From: Patiria miniata
Taxonomy: Eukaryota; Echinodermata; Asteroidea; Valvatida; Asterinidae
Direction: 5' to 3'
Length of the DNA: 64,000 nt
Assembly (NCBI RefSeq): GCF_015706575.1
Contig: NW_024037059.1
Location: 36,156,129 to 36,220,128 of the forward strand
A program made the translations under genes and the position numbers. Below, piece by piece: positions 52,450-63,436 of the stretch. Each line of letters starts with the position of its first letter. Within the stretch, counting starts at the first letter, position 1. The notes beneath the pieces were generated by a model. The model saw only the letters and a list, made by a program, of their open reading frames with translations, had not been told where the DNA came from and made no database searches.

Positions 52450-54120
52450 TACCCCGCGGCGAAGCCAAAGGGGCATACTGTTTCCGCCTTGTCCTTCCGT
52501 GGGTGGGTGTGTGGGTGTGTACGTGAACTACATGTATATACACCCTGAGGACAGACAGACAAAGGAAGAACAACAGATTCTTTGTTGTCCTCGAGAGTTC
52601 ATCTTTTGTTGAAATCGGTCCTTGGTCGTGCGTTTGTGTGCTTAGTCTATGGGAGAGTGTTATATTACAGGGACAAAGGAAAAGACAAAGCATTGTCCTC
52701 GAGAGTATAGTAAAACACGACTGGGTGTGTGAGTTTGTCTTACATTCACTATGTGGACTTGTGAACAAAAGACGTCCACATAAAGCAGGTTGTGTTGATG
52801 TTATGTGGACTAAGCCATGTCCACATAACATTTCGCCCTCTCTGGAAAACAGGTTTAGAGGCATTTTTGGGTTAAGTTTATCCGTGGCAAAATGAAGAGA
52901 AACACTAAAGGGAATCATAGAAAAAAAAATTGGGTTGAAAGAGTTTTCACAGTTAAAGTAAAGTTATTTTTTGTACCGAGTTTTCTTAACTACACGAAAA
53001 CAAAGGAATGTCCACATAGCGTATGTAAAACAAACATGGGTGGGTGTGCGTGGGTGTGTGTGTGTGCGTGTACAAACACTGCCTTGTGGGGTACCGGAAC
53101 AATGGGAGGTACCCCACAAGGAATGCCCACCGACTTGCGGGGTACCGTTTTGGTACCCCACAAGTTTTTCACGAAATAGATATATGGATTTTACTCAAAA
53201 ACAAGGAATGTCCAAGGTGGGTTGATCCGTCGCAAATGGAAGAGTTTCTGAAAAGGGATATTAAGACTGAATTTCAGCCCAGGAAATTAACTATGGTCAA
53301 AATAAGAGCATTTTGACATAAGTGTGCGACCTTGCAAATTTTAGTACACGAGAACAAAGGAAGTACCCCACTTCTATGCCTATGTAAGCGCGAGTATGTA
53401 AACACTGGCAATCGTGGACGTAGGCCAAAAGAATTGGGGTGCAAACAATACGTCCACGATTGACCGAATGTCCATGATCTCAAATCATGTACAAAACCAA
53501 TGAGAGCTGTCGCCAAAGAGTACAAACAAAGGAAAGAGGATTATGGACAATGGGGCGTCCACGATTGCTGGCATTTACACACATGTGTTCCTGTATTGTA
53601 TTACGCTCGAGGACAGACAACAAAAGGAGCACAAAGGGGCCTTTCATCCTCGAACGACGGTGCCTATTGTCCTCGAATGAAGGATTGTGCGCTTAGTCTA
53701 TGGGAAAGGTTTAGATCAGGGAACAAAGGAAAACACAAATCCTCGGGAAGCATAGCAAAAAACGACTGTGTGTGTGTGTTGCCGGACAAATCTTGTCAGC
53801 GCGATAACTTGAGAAATACTTAACATATGAACTTCAAATTTGGTTTGTGGATCGTTCTTGGTAATCCTAAGAAACTTATTGCATTGGGGGCTGAAAGGTC
53901 AAGGGTCAAGGTCACAGTGGCTAAAACAAAAGAAATCTTGTATTTATTCTGAGATAATAGGGATTAATTCATATAAAACCTACAGAAAACACTAATGATG
54001 TCAATGAACGTTCCATGTGACAATTACATGTACATGTAAGTTGATGTTAAAGAGTGGTGTTATGTCATGGGAACAGTCACGGTTGCAGGGCATTTGTGTT
54101 TGTAAACACACCTGACTTGT
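52450..54120 (+). repeat. Dispersed repeat, copy 2, with hairpin-rich interior
   Basis: The left part (CCGCGGCGAAGCCAAAGGGG, GTGGGTGTGTGGG) and right part (53760-54120: GCGCGATAACTTGAGAAATA, AGGTCAAGGGTCAAGGTCAC, TTTGTAAACACACCTGACTT) match 298-975 in order. Between them, 52540-53750 holds a series of short inverted boxes, for example TATGTGGAC / GTCCACATA (52760-52830), CCTTGTGGGGTACC / GGTACCCCACAAGG (53080-53165), ATCGTGGACGTA / ACGTCCACGAT (53410-53465), each next to GGAATGTCC or ACAAAGGAA words. Coding is absent. Confidence 0.65.
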
Positions 54121-54640
54121 TTGTATATAATTACGCTACTTTATATAATAGCGAGTACTTGGATTTGAACGTGGGGTTCAAGCATTACCATATGGTTTTC
54201 CTTAGAAAATATAGAAAAAGTTTGTAAAACATAAACATTTCTTTGAAAATGTGCGTATTTAGCATTGTAAAGAAGTGACGAATATGCCATTGATTGGTGA
54301 TGCGAAAACGCGTGCACAATCAAAATGTTATCTTAGACTTTTACTTGGCGAATAAATCTCGCGAAGTGACAAATAAGTTTCACAGCAAGAATTAGACAAA
54401 CCTTTACTCTTACAAGCAAAAAACAAAGTAATAGATGTACTTAAACAAACAACTAACTACCTTGCATTAATTAAGAATGTAAACAAGCGGAAAAGTGGCA
54501 TCGAAAATGGACACGTAAAAAGTGTTAAACTTTAAACGTGTTTTTCTCAGAATGGTGTTTCCGCGCATTTGCGCGTATTCGTTGGTTCGTCAGATACGCG
54601 ACGAAAAGCATAAATAAATTGGTTAGTTATATGTTTTAGA
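54121..54640. other. Non-coding, nothing recognised
   Basis: This is AT-rich sequence with scattered GAAGTGACGAATA words that recur around 51180-51320, so it may be part of the same old element as the minisatellite flanks. Confidence 0.4.
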
Positions 54641-54644
54641 CCCT

Positions 54645-54758
54645 CAGAAACTCATTTCTGGTATCCTTTTTTTCCTATCATGCTTCAAATCCAAGATGGC
54701 GGACATTTGAAGCATGATAGCCAAAAAAACGATACCAGAAATGAATTTGTGAGGGTAC
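54645..54758. repeat. Hairpin with YY1-like word at its tip
   Basis: The left arm (CATTTCTGGTATCC..., CTATCATGCTTCAAAT) pairs with ATTTGAAGCATGATAG and GATACCAGAAATGAA on the right, arms of about 45 bases with a few mismatches. The loop is CCAAGATGGCGGAC, which contains the AAGATGGCGG core bound by YY1 in animals. Confidence 0.75.
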
Positions 54759-54992
54759 AAAACATATAACTAACAATTTCACTCATGATTTTATCATATT
54801 ATTAGGCTGATATGTGACTTTTTCCATTTTTTACCAATATTTTTTACTGTTAACATCCAATATGTGTTTTAGGACCCTACAAGGCACCAAAAGAATTGGT
54901 GAAAGTTAGTTCTGGGGCCAGGTGGGGGGGGGGGGGGGGGGTGCACGGGGGTTCAATCCCCATACATACTCAACTATAACTTGTGGATCTGG

Positions 54993-55446
54993 GAACGCGT
55001 TAGTAATTCTTGGAAACGAGTTGGTAATTCGTGTGAACGAAATAGCAATTCGTGCGAACGAAATAGCAATTCATGCGAACGAAATAAAAATTTGTGCAAA
55101 CGAATTAGCAATTCGTGGGAACGAAATAGCAATTCGTGCGAACGAAATAACAATTCAAGCGAACGAATTAGCAATTCATGGGAACGAGTTAGCAATTCGT
55201 GGGAACGAGTTAGCAATTCGTGGGAACGAAATAGCAATTCGTGCGAATGAGTTAGCAATTCGTGCGAATGAGTTAGCAATTCGTGCGAACGTATTAGCAA
55301 TTTGTGGGAACGAAATAGCAATTCGTGCGAACGAAAAACAATTCATGCGAACAAATTAGCAATTCGTGCAAACGAATTAGCAATTTGTGGGAACGAGTTA
55401 GCAATTCGTGCGAACGAGTTAGAAATTCATGAGAACGAATTAGGAA
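54993..55446 (+). repeat. 21-bp minisatellite, long array (about 21 units)
   Basis: The unit GAACGAAATAGCAATTCGTG plus C recurs with small changes. Since 21 is a multiple of three, all frames on both strands stay open and give heptad peptides such as ANELAIR and SHELLFR. The 145-codon frame here is therefore a by-product of the repeat and I do not call it a gene. The flanks (TGGTGAAAGTTA, poly-G, ATACTCAACTATAAC on the left; CCCTTCCCGGGCTTCATAGG on the right) mirror those of 50147-50400. Confidence 0.85.
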
Positions 55447-55529
55447 ATTCCACTCTGTCCCTTCCCGGGCTTCATAGGTTTGGTTTTTCTTCTGATTTGT
55501 TCCATTGTTCTTCTATCCCAAACCCATAG

Positions 55530-56772
55530 ACTCTGTACATGTTTCATTTTCAGGGTCAGTTTTGGCAATAAACAGACTTTAATCTTGATGAAACTTGTCA
55601 TACACTAAGACCCCATGGTAAGTCGTGCAGGGACAAGTGACGTCATGATGACATCATCACCTGTCATGTGACGTCATCTTAAAGGTACATTTTTCAACAG
55701 CCTGTAGAGTCAGCGCGCAGCGTGCTAGATGATAAGGCACACGGCAAAGTTTAATTTGCAACGAGTTGACGGTCTTTGACTCTTTGAGAATCCATGAGGT
55801 TTTTCAAGCGTCAGTAGTGCCCCTTGAAAATAGACGAGAAACCCATTTGCGAGGCAGTGAGTGGTAAGTGAGAATTTTTTTTTTTTAATAATACCATTTA
55901 TTTTTATGATTATTTCGTTGTAAAGGTTATTAATTAGGCTAGTGAAATAAGGTATGGAATATAAACAGTTTGTTTTAACACAACTTGCATGTTTTGAGTG
56001 ATCCGAACTGTTTCGAGATAACTTTGGACAAAATGTGTCCTTTGCTGGAATCTTGAAATGAAATAAGATTGTATCAGTGGTTCTTGTACATTTGCTTTAC
56101 AGAGTTTGGGCCTAGTACTGTGAACCGATTTGTCATTTTTTCCCCCTTAGTCTTGTGCTGGCGCTTCCTCACATACATGCACATAGGCCTACATGTACAT
56201 CAATGGAAATCATGTAGTTTAGGACACCTCTAATGTTTTACAAGTCCGTTCAAAAATCACAACCCTGCCCTCTTTCCACACAATTAAGCAAGCTGATATT
56301 CAACATGGTGTCTTAGCGATCTATTTAGATGATTCCAAACACATAAAGTGACTTTTCCCGCTTGTACCGCTGCCAAATGTTTAAGTATTAAGTTCCAAAA
56401 CACAAAGTGTCTTTTCATTCTCTTATATGGGAACGGGGTCCTAAACTACACGACTACCTCATCAAGTACACAAGACATACATGTACACATGTAGCCTACG
56501 TGTAATAAATGGTTGCACTTGCAGGTCAAGTTGGTCCATTTTAAAATCAGACGGTTAGTTTACAATGTAGGTTATCTGCATGAAACAGTTTTTGGGAGTC
56601 ATGATACAATGTATGTTACAAACATTTCCCCCCCCCCCAAAAAAAAATTAACAATAAAAATATGGTTTATGTAAAAAAAATCTATGAATTTGTAAGGAAA
56701 ACACTCATTGAGTTATTGGAGAGTCTGTCCTTTCCTTTTTGTTGGTAACACTTTGAAGAGGACAAATGTTAT
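55530..56772. other. Non-coding, nothing recognised
   Basis: A small inverted word pair, TGACGTCATGATGACATCAT with TGATGACATCATC near 55640-55680, is the only structure. No exon or element ends are visible. Confidence 0.4.
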
Positions 56773-57129
56773 TGTTATACCTCCATCTTGAATACTGTGT
56801 TAATTTTCATTGGCCTAGAGAACGATCACGCGTTAAGTTTATAAAAAGTCGTGGCACACTCCCTTTGGGATATCATGTACGTGATATCCCACAGGGGGTG
56901 TGCTATGACTTTGTACATATACGGCACGTACGGTGTGAAATGCTTGTTTCATTGGTACCCACACTATTTTTTCACACATGAGTGTGGGCAGCGAACTAGC
57001 AGACGATCAGCTGTTTCAAGCATGCGACATGCATGTGAGTTGCCGTTCGATTGTCGTGATTGTTGTATTTACTGCCGTTTGTTTTTGTGATTTTTACATC
57101 AAAATCCAATGAATCCAAGACAGAGGTAT
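56773..57129. mobile_element. Probable MITE with TTATACCTC ends
   Basis: The left end TTATACCTCCATCTTGAATA and the right end inverted (TTATACCTCTGTCTTGGATT) agree over about 16 of 20 bases. A second inverted pair lies inside (TCCCTTTGGGATATCATGTA against TACGTGATATCCCACAGGG, 56867-56905). About 357 bp, no coding. Confidence 0.55.
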
Positions 57130-57134
57130 AACAC

Positions 57135-57265
57135 AACAATTGTTGACTGCTGTGATGTGGGATATGGCGTTTTGAACACCCGAGGGACTTCGCCTCGGGT
57201 GCTATATATGCACCCTTTGGGTGTTCAAAACGTCATATCCCACATCACAGCAGTCAACAATTGTT
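57135..57265. repeat. Near-perfect palindromic foldback, 47-bp arms
   Basis: The left arm AACAATTGTTGACTGCTGTG... ends in TTTTGAACACCC. The right arm is its reverse complement with one difference. The centre CGAGGGACTTCGCCTCGGGT forms a second smaller hairpin. Such arms are too alike to be old, so this is either a recent MITE or a site kept alike by gene conversion. Confidence 0.85.
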
Positions 57266-58275
57266 AAGTATTCATGCCAGCTGAATGTAGAAGCCATTGA
57301 ACCACAGTCTGGTAAATAAAGAGATCTTCCTCTGTTTTGATTTGCTTATGCACAAGTGTGTATTTTTCAGTGGCAATCAGCAGTGTCCTTGGAAAGTTGG
57401 GTTGTGCTATTAAAGCGTCCACAAGCGTCAACAAGTTGTACACATATTTTTAAGTTGAAAAAAAAGATGTTCACAGTTCTCAGTGGGCTCCTAATTAAAT
57501 TTTTTTTTCCAACGTATAACAATATTTAAAATTATGTTTAAAAGTTTACCTTTAGGCAAAAAAGTGCAACAATGGTGCCGTTTTTTCAGCGAAACTGACC
57601 GCTATCCTGTTTTTCTGGGATATGTTATGTGCAAAACCATGTGCAAAACAAATTGCCGCCGAAAAAAAAGGACCGTAAATTGTTGAGCTAAAAGATCCTT
57701 TTTTTTTGTGGGATTGTGAACGTGAATTTCTCCTATTTCTTACGTAATACAAGTATGAAAGTCTATTGAATATGATTATAGCTTTTTTGAAGCTCAAAAG
57801 TACATTTTGAGCTCGTTTATGTTTTGTTGGCACTAATCGTGTTTGTTGATGCTTGTTGACGCTTATTAGCATGACCGGACTGCTTAGTACTTACTGTACT
57901 AAGGAAACCAGGGTTTCGCGTGAAGATTTTTGGAGATTCGATTACCAGATTCCCGCCCCATTATCTCGACTTGTTTGTTCCAGAATTATTACAAAACCAG
58001 AGAGCACCATTTTGCGTCTCGCGAAACCTTGCTCAAGACATTTCACTTTTAGTGATGAGCCGCATCTTGTACAGGGTGAGTCAAAAAATGGTGATATTCT
58101 TTGAACGGATTGAGCAATTTCAGTAATTTTTTCATCTAAAAGTAGTTTCTGAAATTGGCTTTCCAGTCATTATTATTTTTGGTGCTACATATTTTTTAAT
58201 TATGAAATATATTTTTTGGGGTTCTGTTTTTTTTTTTTAAACCCTGTACGTTCTCCATATTGACACGAATGACTT
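57266..58275. other. Non-coding, nothing recognised
   Basis: This is AT-rich sequence with A and T runs. Open frames here (for example 57853-58104) have no recognisable domain. Confidence 0.4.
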
Positions 58276-59165
58276 GTGGAAGGAGTTTTTACATCCTTCC
58301 TGAAGCTGCACAACAAACTGTTGCAGACAGCCAGAGACAAATACCCATGCATCAACCCAGATAAGATTTGATTTCCTGCTGTAAGATGGTGTTTTATGGA
58401 TGCCTGGGATTCAGACTAAATTAAATGATTTAACACATGCTAGCTTGTGCCAATTTACAGACATGTAATCTATATGCATGCAAAATGTGGTTTATCTGAA
58501 TTCTGTCAGTTGGGGGTTATATTTGACAAAGCTGGTTTTTCAAACATCAGTTTGGCCAAACCATCAGAATGACACACAATTTTCATTTTTTTGGTTAAAG
58601 GGAGAACAAAGCAGTCTTAATGATTGTATAGGATGTAAGACTATTAAAGTCAAGGAAGGTATATCACAACAATTTTTTTTATGTATATAAATGTTGTTCT
58701 TTATTTTGTAAAGCTGATGACCAGGCGCAGATGCATCGAATGTCAGCCTGAACATGCTGAAGTGCCACCTCCGTGTGCTCCACTTGAAGTGGTAGACCCT
58801 CATCAACACCCTGAATCCCCCAGATGCCCCCGCCTTCAAAAATGCCACCTACTGCCAAGTCTCCAAAGGATTCTGCAAGCTTCATCAAGACAAGTGAGAC
58901 GCCACAAGATGCCATCCAAGTCAGCCGTAAAGATGAAGCTGTCTCGATATAAAATATACTTGGATGGAGACGAGGAAGAAAATGATTTTTTTTGTAGGTG
59001 TATTGGGTTTTCTCGAAAGGTGTTTCCCACCCATGCTCTTCCAATATCTCCTCAGTCAGTCTGCAGCAATTTCATACCTTACTTGCTTTCTCCTTCATCA
59101 TTTCCAAGTGTTGCGTCTCTCCATCCACTCCAGCTACACACCAGAAAAGTCTAGGGAAAAAAATT
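58276..59165 (+). pseudogene. Coding-like but disrupted stretch, family unknown
   Basis: At about 58297-58370 one frame reads FLKLHNKLLQTARDKYPCIN then PDKI and a stop. At 58720-58950 another frame reads PPPSKMPPTAKSPKDSASFI, then KTSETPQDAIQVSRKDEAVS and a stop. An overlapping 157-codon frame (58681-59154) begins with a Cys/Pro-rich part. Base composition is higher in GC than the surroundings and the text looks like a disordered Ser/Pro/Lys-rich protein tail. No intron signals were firm. It could be a processed pseudogene, a decayed gene end, or chance. Confidence 0.25.
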
Positions 59166-59626
59166 AATCTCTGTGTGCATTTTACGCTTTTAAACAGTGT
59201 AGGCCTAGAGCAATTTCCTCTCACAATTTTTTGATGTTTTTAATACTTGTTTTTCAGTTGATTATAAAGAGGACATCTATGATTTCCCACTTTGTAAAAT
59301 TCATTAAAAGTTATTGTGAAAGCAATGGTGGATCAAGAAATGGATATTACATGCTCTGTGGTGCGATCTGAGACAATTTCTGACCACTTTAACCGGTGTT
59401 GGAGGTCTCGAGGCCGGCCTCGGTCGATTTTCATGGCCTCGGCCTTGGCCTTGGCCCTCGGCCTCGGAACCTTCCGGCCTCAGCGAATCAGTCGAGGCCA
59501 GCTCAAACCTTCAAGAATCTGCTGCAATGGGTTCCGTGAAACGAAAGCATACGCACGAATGAACACTGGTAATGGTTGCATTGAACGTACTCACGTACGT
59601 AGCATCTTCGCCTAGCCTGTGCTGAG
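59166..59626. other. Non-coding with GGCCTCGG low-complexity run
   Basis: The words GGCCTCGG and CCTTGG repeat irregularly near 59405-59515. Nothing else is recognised. Confidence 0.5.
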
Positions 59627-60198
59627 GTTCGCTCGTACTCCCCGCCCTGCAAACAGGACGCTGGGATACGCTGTTGAATTCACGCTCTTTTGGATAGATT
59701 TTACGTGACCTGTGACCTGCAACGTCATCACGGCCACGACTCGGCAAGGTTTAAAACAGTCGTTAAGACTGAGTCATCACTATTTTATTCCCATTCATAA
59801 AAGCTTTTTATTTCGCTGAAAATTGTAATGATGTTGGAAAATGTGTATAAGGTATCTGTTTTGAAAATTTTCAATTCTCGTCACTTGCTTTGGCTCCATT
59901 TCGAATTCACGATGGGTCAGATAGCCAAATTTGTCCACATGGTCTGCAATGAATCAGAAATCACATCCGGTATGGAATGTGCGCATTTCTAAGGGAAAGT
60001 TTTCGGATAGCATTTGCGCACACAGCTAACTGCGGTCTCAAACAGCTGCAGCCAGATGCTTTATACATAGGTCATAGGCCACTTCCTTCACAAGATTCTG
60101 TGAAGCTCATCAGCGTATCCCAGCATCCTGTTTGCAGCAAAGATCCTATAGCGCTATAGGATCTTTGCTTTGCAGGGCAGGGGGTACGAGCGAAGCGC
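59627..60198. repeat. Inverted repeat pair around ~440 bp
   Basis: The left arm (59627-59673, GCTCGTACTCCCCGCCCTGC ... CTGGGATACGCTG) pairs with 60111-60198. The right arm is longer because a 31-bp palindrome has been inserted in it. This looks like a foldback or MITE of about 570 bp. No coding. Confidence 0.7.
60138..60168. mobile_element. 31-bp palindromic insertion with 7-bp duplication
   Basis: The insertion lies between two copies of TTTGCAG (60131-60137, 60169-60175). With one flanking base it forms a perfect 32-bp palindrome around CTATAGCGCTATAG. The partner arm at 59627-59673 has a single TTTGCAG-type word and no insertion, so the change is clearly an insertion. Confidence 0.7.
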
Positions 60199-60215
60199 TG
60201 TGGCAGTATAATATG

Positions 60216-61290
60216 CGGGGACAAAATCACATCCGAGGATCAGAACAGCCAATCACAGGGCGCCTCGATTATTTATGCCGAGTAGTACATATAACTACTG
60301 CTGGGTCAGTATTACATTCGACATACACAGTACAGTCCGTAGACCAAGGGCTGTTGGATGTTCTACTAAGGGAATAACAGTGTGAGGAGCCGGTCTTCAC
60401 TGCGTGATAATGACCGGGTGTGGGGGTGACCGCTGTTAATGGACCGAGACGAAGTCGAGGTCCATTAACAGCGGTCACCCCCACACCCGGTCATTATCAC
60501 GCAGTGAAGACCGGATCCTCACACTGTTATTCCCATTAATAAATACCTTTATAACGAAATAAACAGTTAAAATGCTCCAATTTTGTGACTTTTTTCCGGC
60601 GATATTTCCAGACTTTTTTGTGTTCATGTTCATGGGCCATATTTTAGCTTAACAGCTATAACGACGTAATCTCAACAGAAACTGCTGCCGTAGCGAAACA
60701 AATTACAACAATGTTTTCATATCTTTACCTGATGGAGGAAGCTGAAATCTTGTTTACACATTCCTTGTGTCCGGAATTACAAAGATGCTTGGTTTAGGAA
60801 AGGTAAATATGTCGGTGGGTGAAGTGTTTCAAAAGAAAATAAATCGTAGATCTACGCTTTCGTCGTAAACATCCTCAGTATATACTGCACTGCTGTACGA
60901 TGTCGTTTCAAAACTTCCTTACGCGCGCGCACGCACGCATCCCTAGCAACTGTGTTGCGTACGCGCGCGTCAGTCTCACGCGATGGGGGTTGAGCGCATG
61001 TGCAGTGCTCAATTGTTAAAAGCTACCGCAGGACCGTTACTATATTTTGACCAATCATTGGCTTGCATGGGGCTTAACGGGGCTTGATCAATGCTGGTTC
61101 AGGGGCCATTTATTCGCTTGATCTTTGAAGCCGGTCCATTATCACCGTTAATGACCGGCCACGTGATCGAGTCTCGACCAATCAGAAACCATCAACTCTC
61201 CAAGGTATTTATTAATTGGCATTAATAATATGATACGGCCCTGTAATTGGCTGTTGTGAATGATCCTCGGATGCGATTTGGTCCCCCCCC
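60216..61290. repeat. Larger inverted repeat enclosing the foldback
   Basis: GACAAAATCACATCCGAGGA and CAGCCAATCACAGGG near 60220-60262 reappear inverted near 61230-61288 (CCCTGTAATTGGCTGTTG, GATCCTCGGATGCGATTTGG). Arms are about 55 bases, about 80-85 % alike by eye. The interior 60535-61220 is otherwise unannotated. Confidence 0.6.
60370..60534. repeat. Palindromic foldback, 76-bp arms
   Basis: The arm GGGAATAACAGTGTGAGGA... through GCTGTTAATGGACC is mirrored with one difference across a 13-base centre GAGACGAAGTCGA. No coding. The foldback sits within a larger region whose flanks (60216-60270, 61225-61290) are themselves inverted copies. Confidence 0.9.
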
Positions 61291-63144
61291 CCTTATGATG
61301 CGCTGCAGGTGTGTACGTGTACATTAATGAACCAAGGATTTTTTTGTACACACCCGAAGTTGCACCAAAAATGTCTCTTTTTATCTTGTTCGGCTTGATT
61401 CTTTTTTCATTTTGCATGGATCCTCTGCTGCAATAAGGATAAATCTACAGTCATATAGGTGACTTTTTATTTGAACGATAATTGGAAACATCGGCAAAAA
61501 GCAAAAACCGCCGTCTGAGTCAGGGGCTTCGTTCCAGTGCTACTGGCCAATCTCCCCATGTCACGCCAATGATGTCATTGTGCAGTAATGCTGGAAATTT
61601 CAAGCTACACTTGTATGATGTGCGTCCCTGAACGAGTGAACGTCACAAGTGCAGTAGCCATTTGTGTTTTTTAACACTACTTTTCTTGTTATTATAATAA
61701 TCAATTTCAACCACACATTAATTGAAACTAACCTATAGGAATCTGTTTCTACATGCACAAATTGAGAGTAATAACCACCTTCAATTTCTGACTCTAGACA
61801 AAAAAGCGTTGTGTGTATATTTATTTTATTTTCTGGCCAAACTTGTCAAAGAATAAAAGGGAAAAGAAAACAGTTTCCACTTTTATCACTTCCAACCCAA
61901 CAAAAGGAAAATCAATAGAAATATTCTTCCTAGCCTAGTAACAGAAAACAATCACAGTGATTTCAAACCCCAGCCCCAACTTTCCATTCCAGGCTCTAGA
62001 AATAGCATGGTGGACATTACATTTGTCCCACGAAAACAATAGAGCGAAAAAATACAAGAAAACAATGCCTGATTAATATTTGTGATTTGAAGTCTTTTAA
62101 AATGTCTTTCCGGACATTGTTTTACTTCCCTGTTCAAGAGGATAGGCAACCAGCTTATTATCTAGTCAGGCGCCTTTAGTCCGCATTTGCTTAATTTAAT
62201 ATAAGCCCGTGTGGAGCAAGGTACCTGACATTCAAAGGCACCCCAGTGCTGAGTGTCGCGGTGCGTGATTAGTCAAACTGCAACGTTGTTTGGGGATTTG
62301 ACCAATGAGGACAGCGCATGCATGTCATACACGCACTTTCAGAAATTTTTCATGACCAGGTCATTTGGAATAGACATCATTTTTTTAGTGTTCCTGACTA
62401 TTTCCAATAATCAAGAGAACCATCCTATATTGAAAGATCCTACGATGTCTGTCTGTCTGATGTCTGTGTGTCACGGAAGAGGCGGTCACACAATCGGAAG
62501 TGTGCGGTGACACATGATGTCTGATTTAAGATTCATGAGGAGTATGCTAGGCGCTGCACACATGATGTCTGATGAAAGATGCATCCAGTACATGTATACG
62601 CAGTGCTAAAATAGTATATGACCCCATTGGACCACCTTTGAAATCACAGTTTGGGACGTGAAAAAAAGATTTATTCTTTTTGCTTTGCCTTTTGGCAAAT
62701 TTCTTTCTTTTAGACTTTCAATACTTAAAATATTACAACATTATCTCTTTGAAAACACTCTAAAACAAGTTCACACACGCTAGTACGCAAAACATAACGT
62801 TATGTATGATTATTTATGATGATTAAAAAAGGTCGCAAAACTGTACGTTGATCATACAATTATGAATAATGCATTTCAAAACATGACTATGTTACATTAG
62901 TTGAGAGCGCACTGTCAGCAGCGTTATGATGAATCATGGAGGTAGAATTAGTTTCGTTGATAAATTTGTCACGTTTTCTCTCAAAACAGTTGACTTCCCA
63001 CTTCCGGTTTTCAAAAGCCGGTGCTCATTGCAAAGGTAGGCTCTCTGTAGCTGATGTGCTTCACGGGAATTCCGATATTTCGGGGGATTTATCAGAGACA
63101 GACAATAAAGAAAATGTCTGTCTAGTCAGACAGTCAGATGATAG
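61291..63144. other. Non-coding, nothing firm
   Basis: No exon was recognised. The frame 62936-63265 begins before the solo LTR and reads into it. The part before the LTR (SKAGAHCKGRLSVADVLH, SETDNKENVCLVRQSDDS) has some coding feel but no family. TCTGTCTGTCTGATGTCTG near 62445-62475 is a small simple repeat. Confidence 0.4.
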
Positions 63145-63432
63145 TGTAACGTCGGTGCCGGGCCACCGGCAGAGGGAGCCAGCACGGACCCAAGGTTCAA
63201 CCGTAGCATCAGGACCCCTGCGCTTGGGCAGGGAGACCTGTTGCCAGACTGTGCCGACTCAGTAGTGTGACATTTTGTATAGCGTTCCTTTTGTTGTGAG
63301 TTGTATAAAGAGAGAGCCTCCTGTAAAGAAAGTGGCAAGAATAAACGGCCTAGAGCCCCGAAACCCTGAAGAATAGTGTCTGTGGTTTCCTTCGTCTGAC
63401 GTGTAAAAATGCAAGATCTGGTCGACGTTACA
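63145..63432 (+). mobile_element. Solo LTR of a Gypsy-like retrotransposon
   Basis: This 288-bp LTR starts TGTAACGTCG and ends CGACGTTACA, a perfect 10-bp inverted end pair. It is flanked on both sides by ATAG (63141-63144, 63433-63436). A TATAAAGAG word lies at about 63303 and AATAAA at about 63341, in the order of promoter and polyadenylation signal. No internal region remains. Orientation follows from these signals. Confidence 0.85.
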
Positions 63433-63436
63433 ATAG

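Noticed and set aside
52380-53225. Several short frames with VCVGVCVCVY or THTHTHPHT text
   Set aside because: They come from GT-rich simple sequence in the dispersed repeat.
54922-55359. 145-codon frame of heptad repeats (ANELAIR type)
   Set aside because: It follows from a 21-bp tandem repeat that is open in every phase on both strands. No sign of selection for protein.
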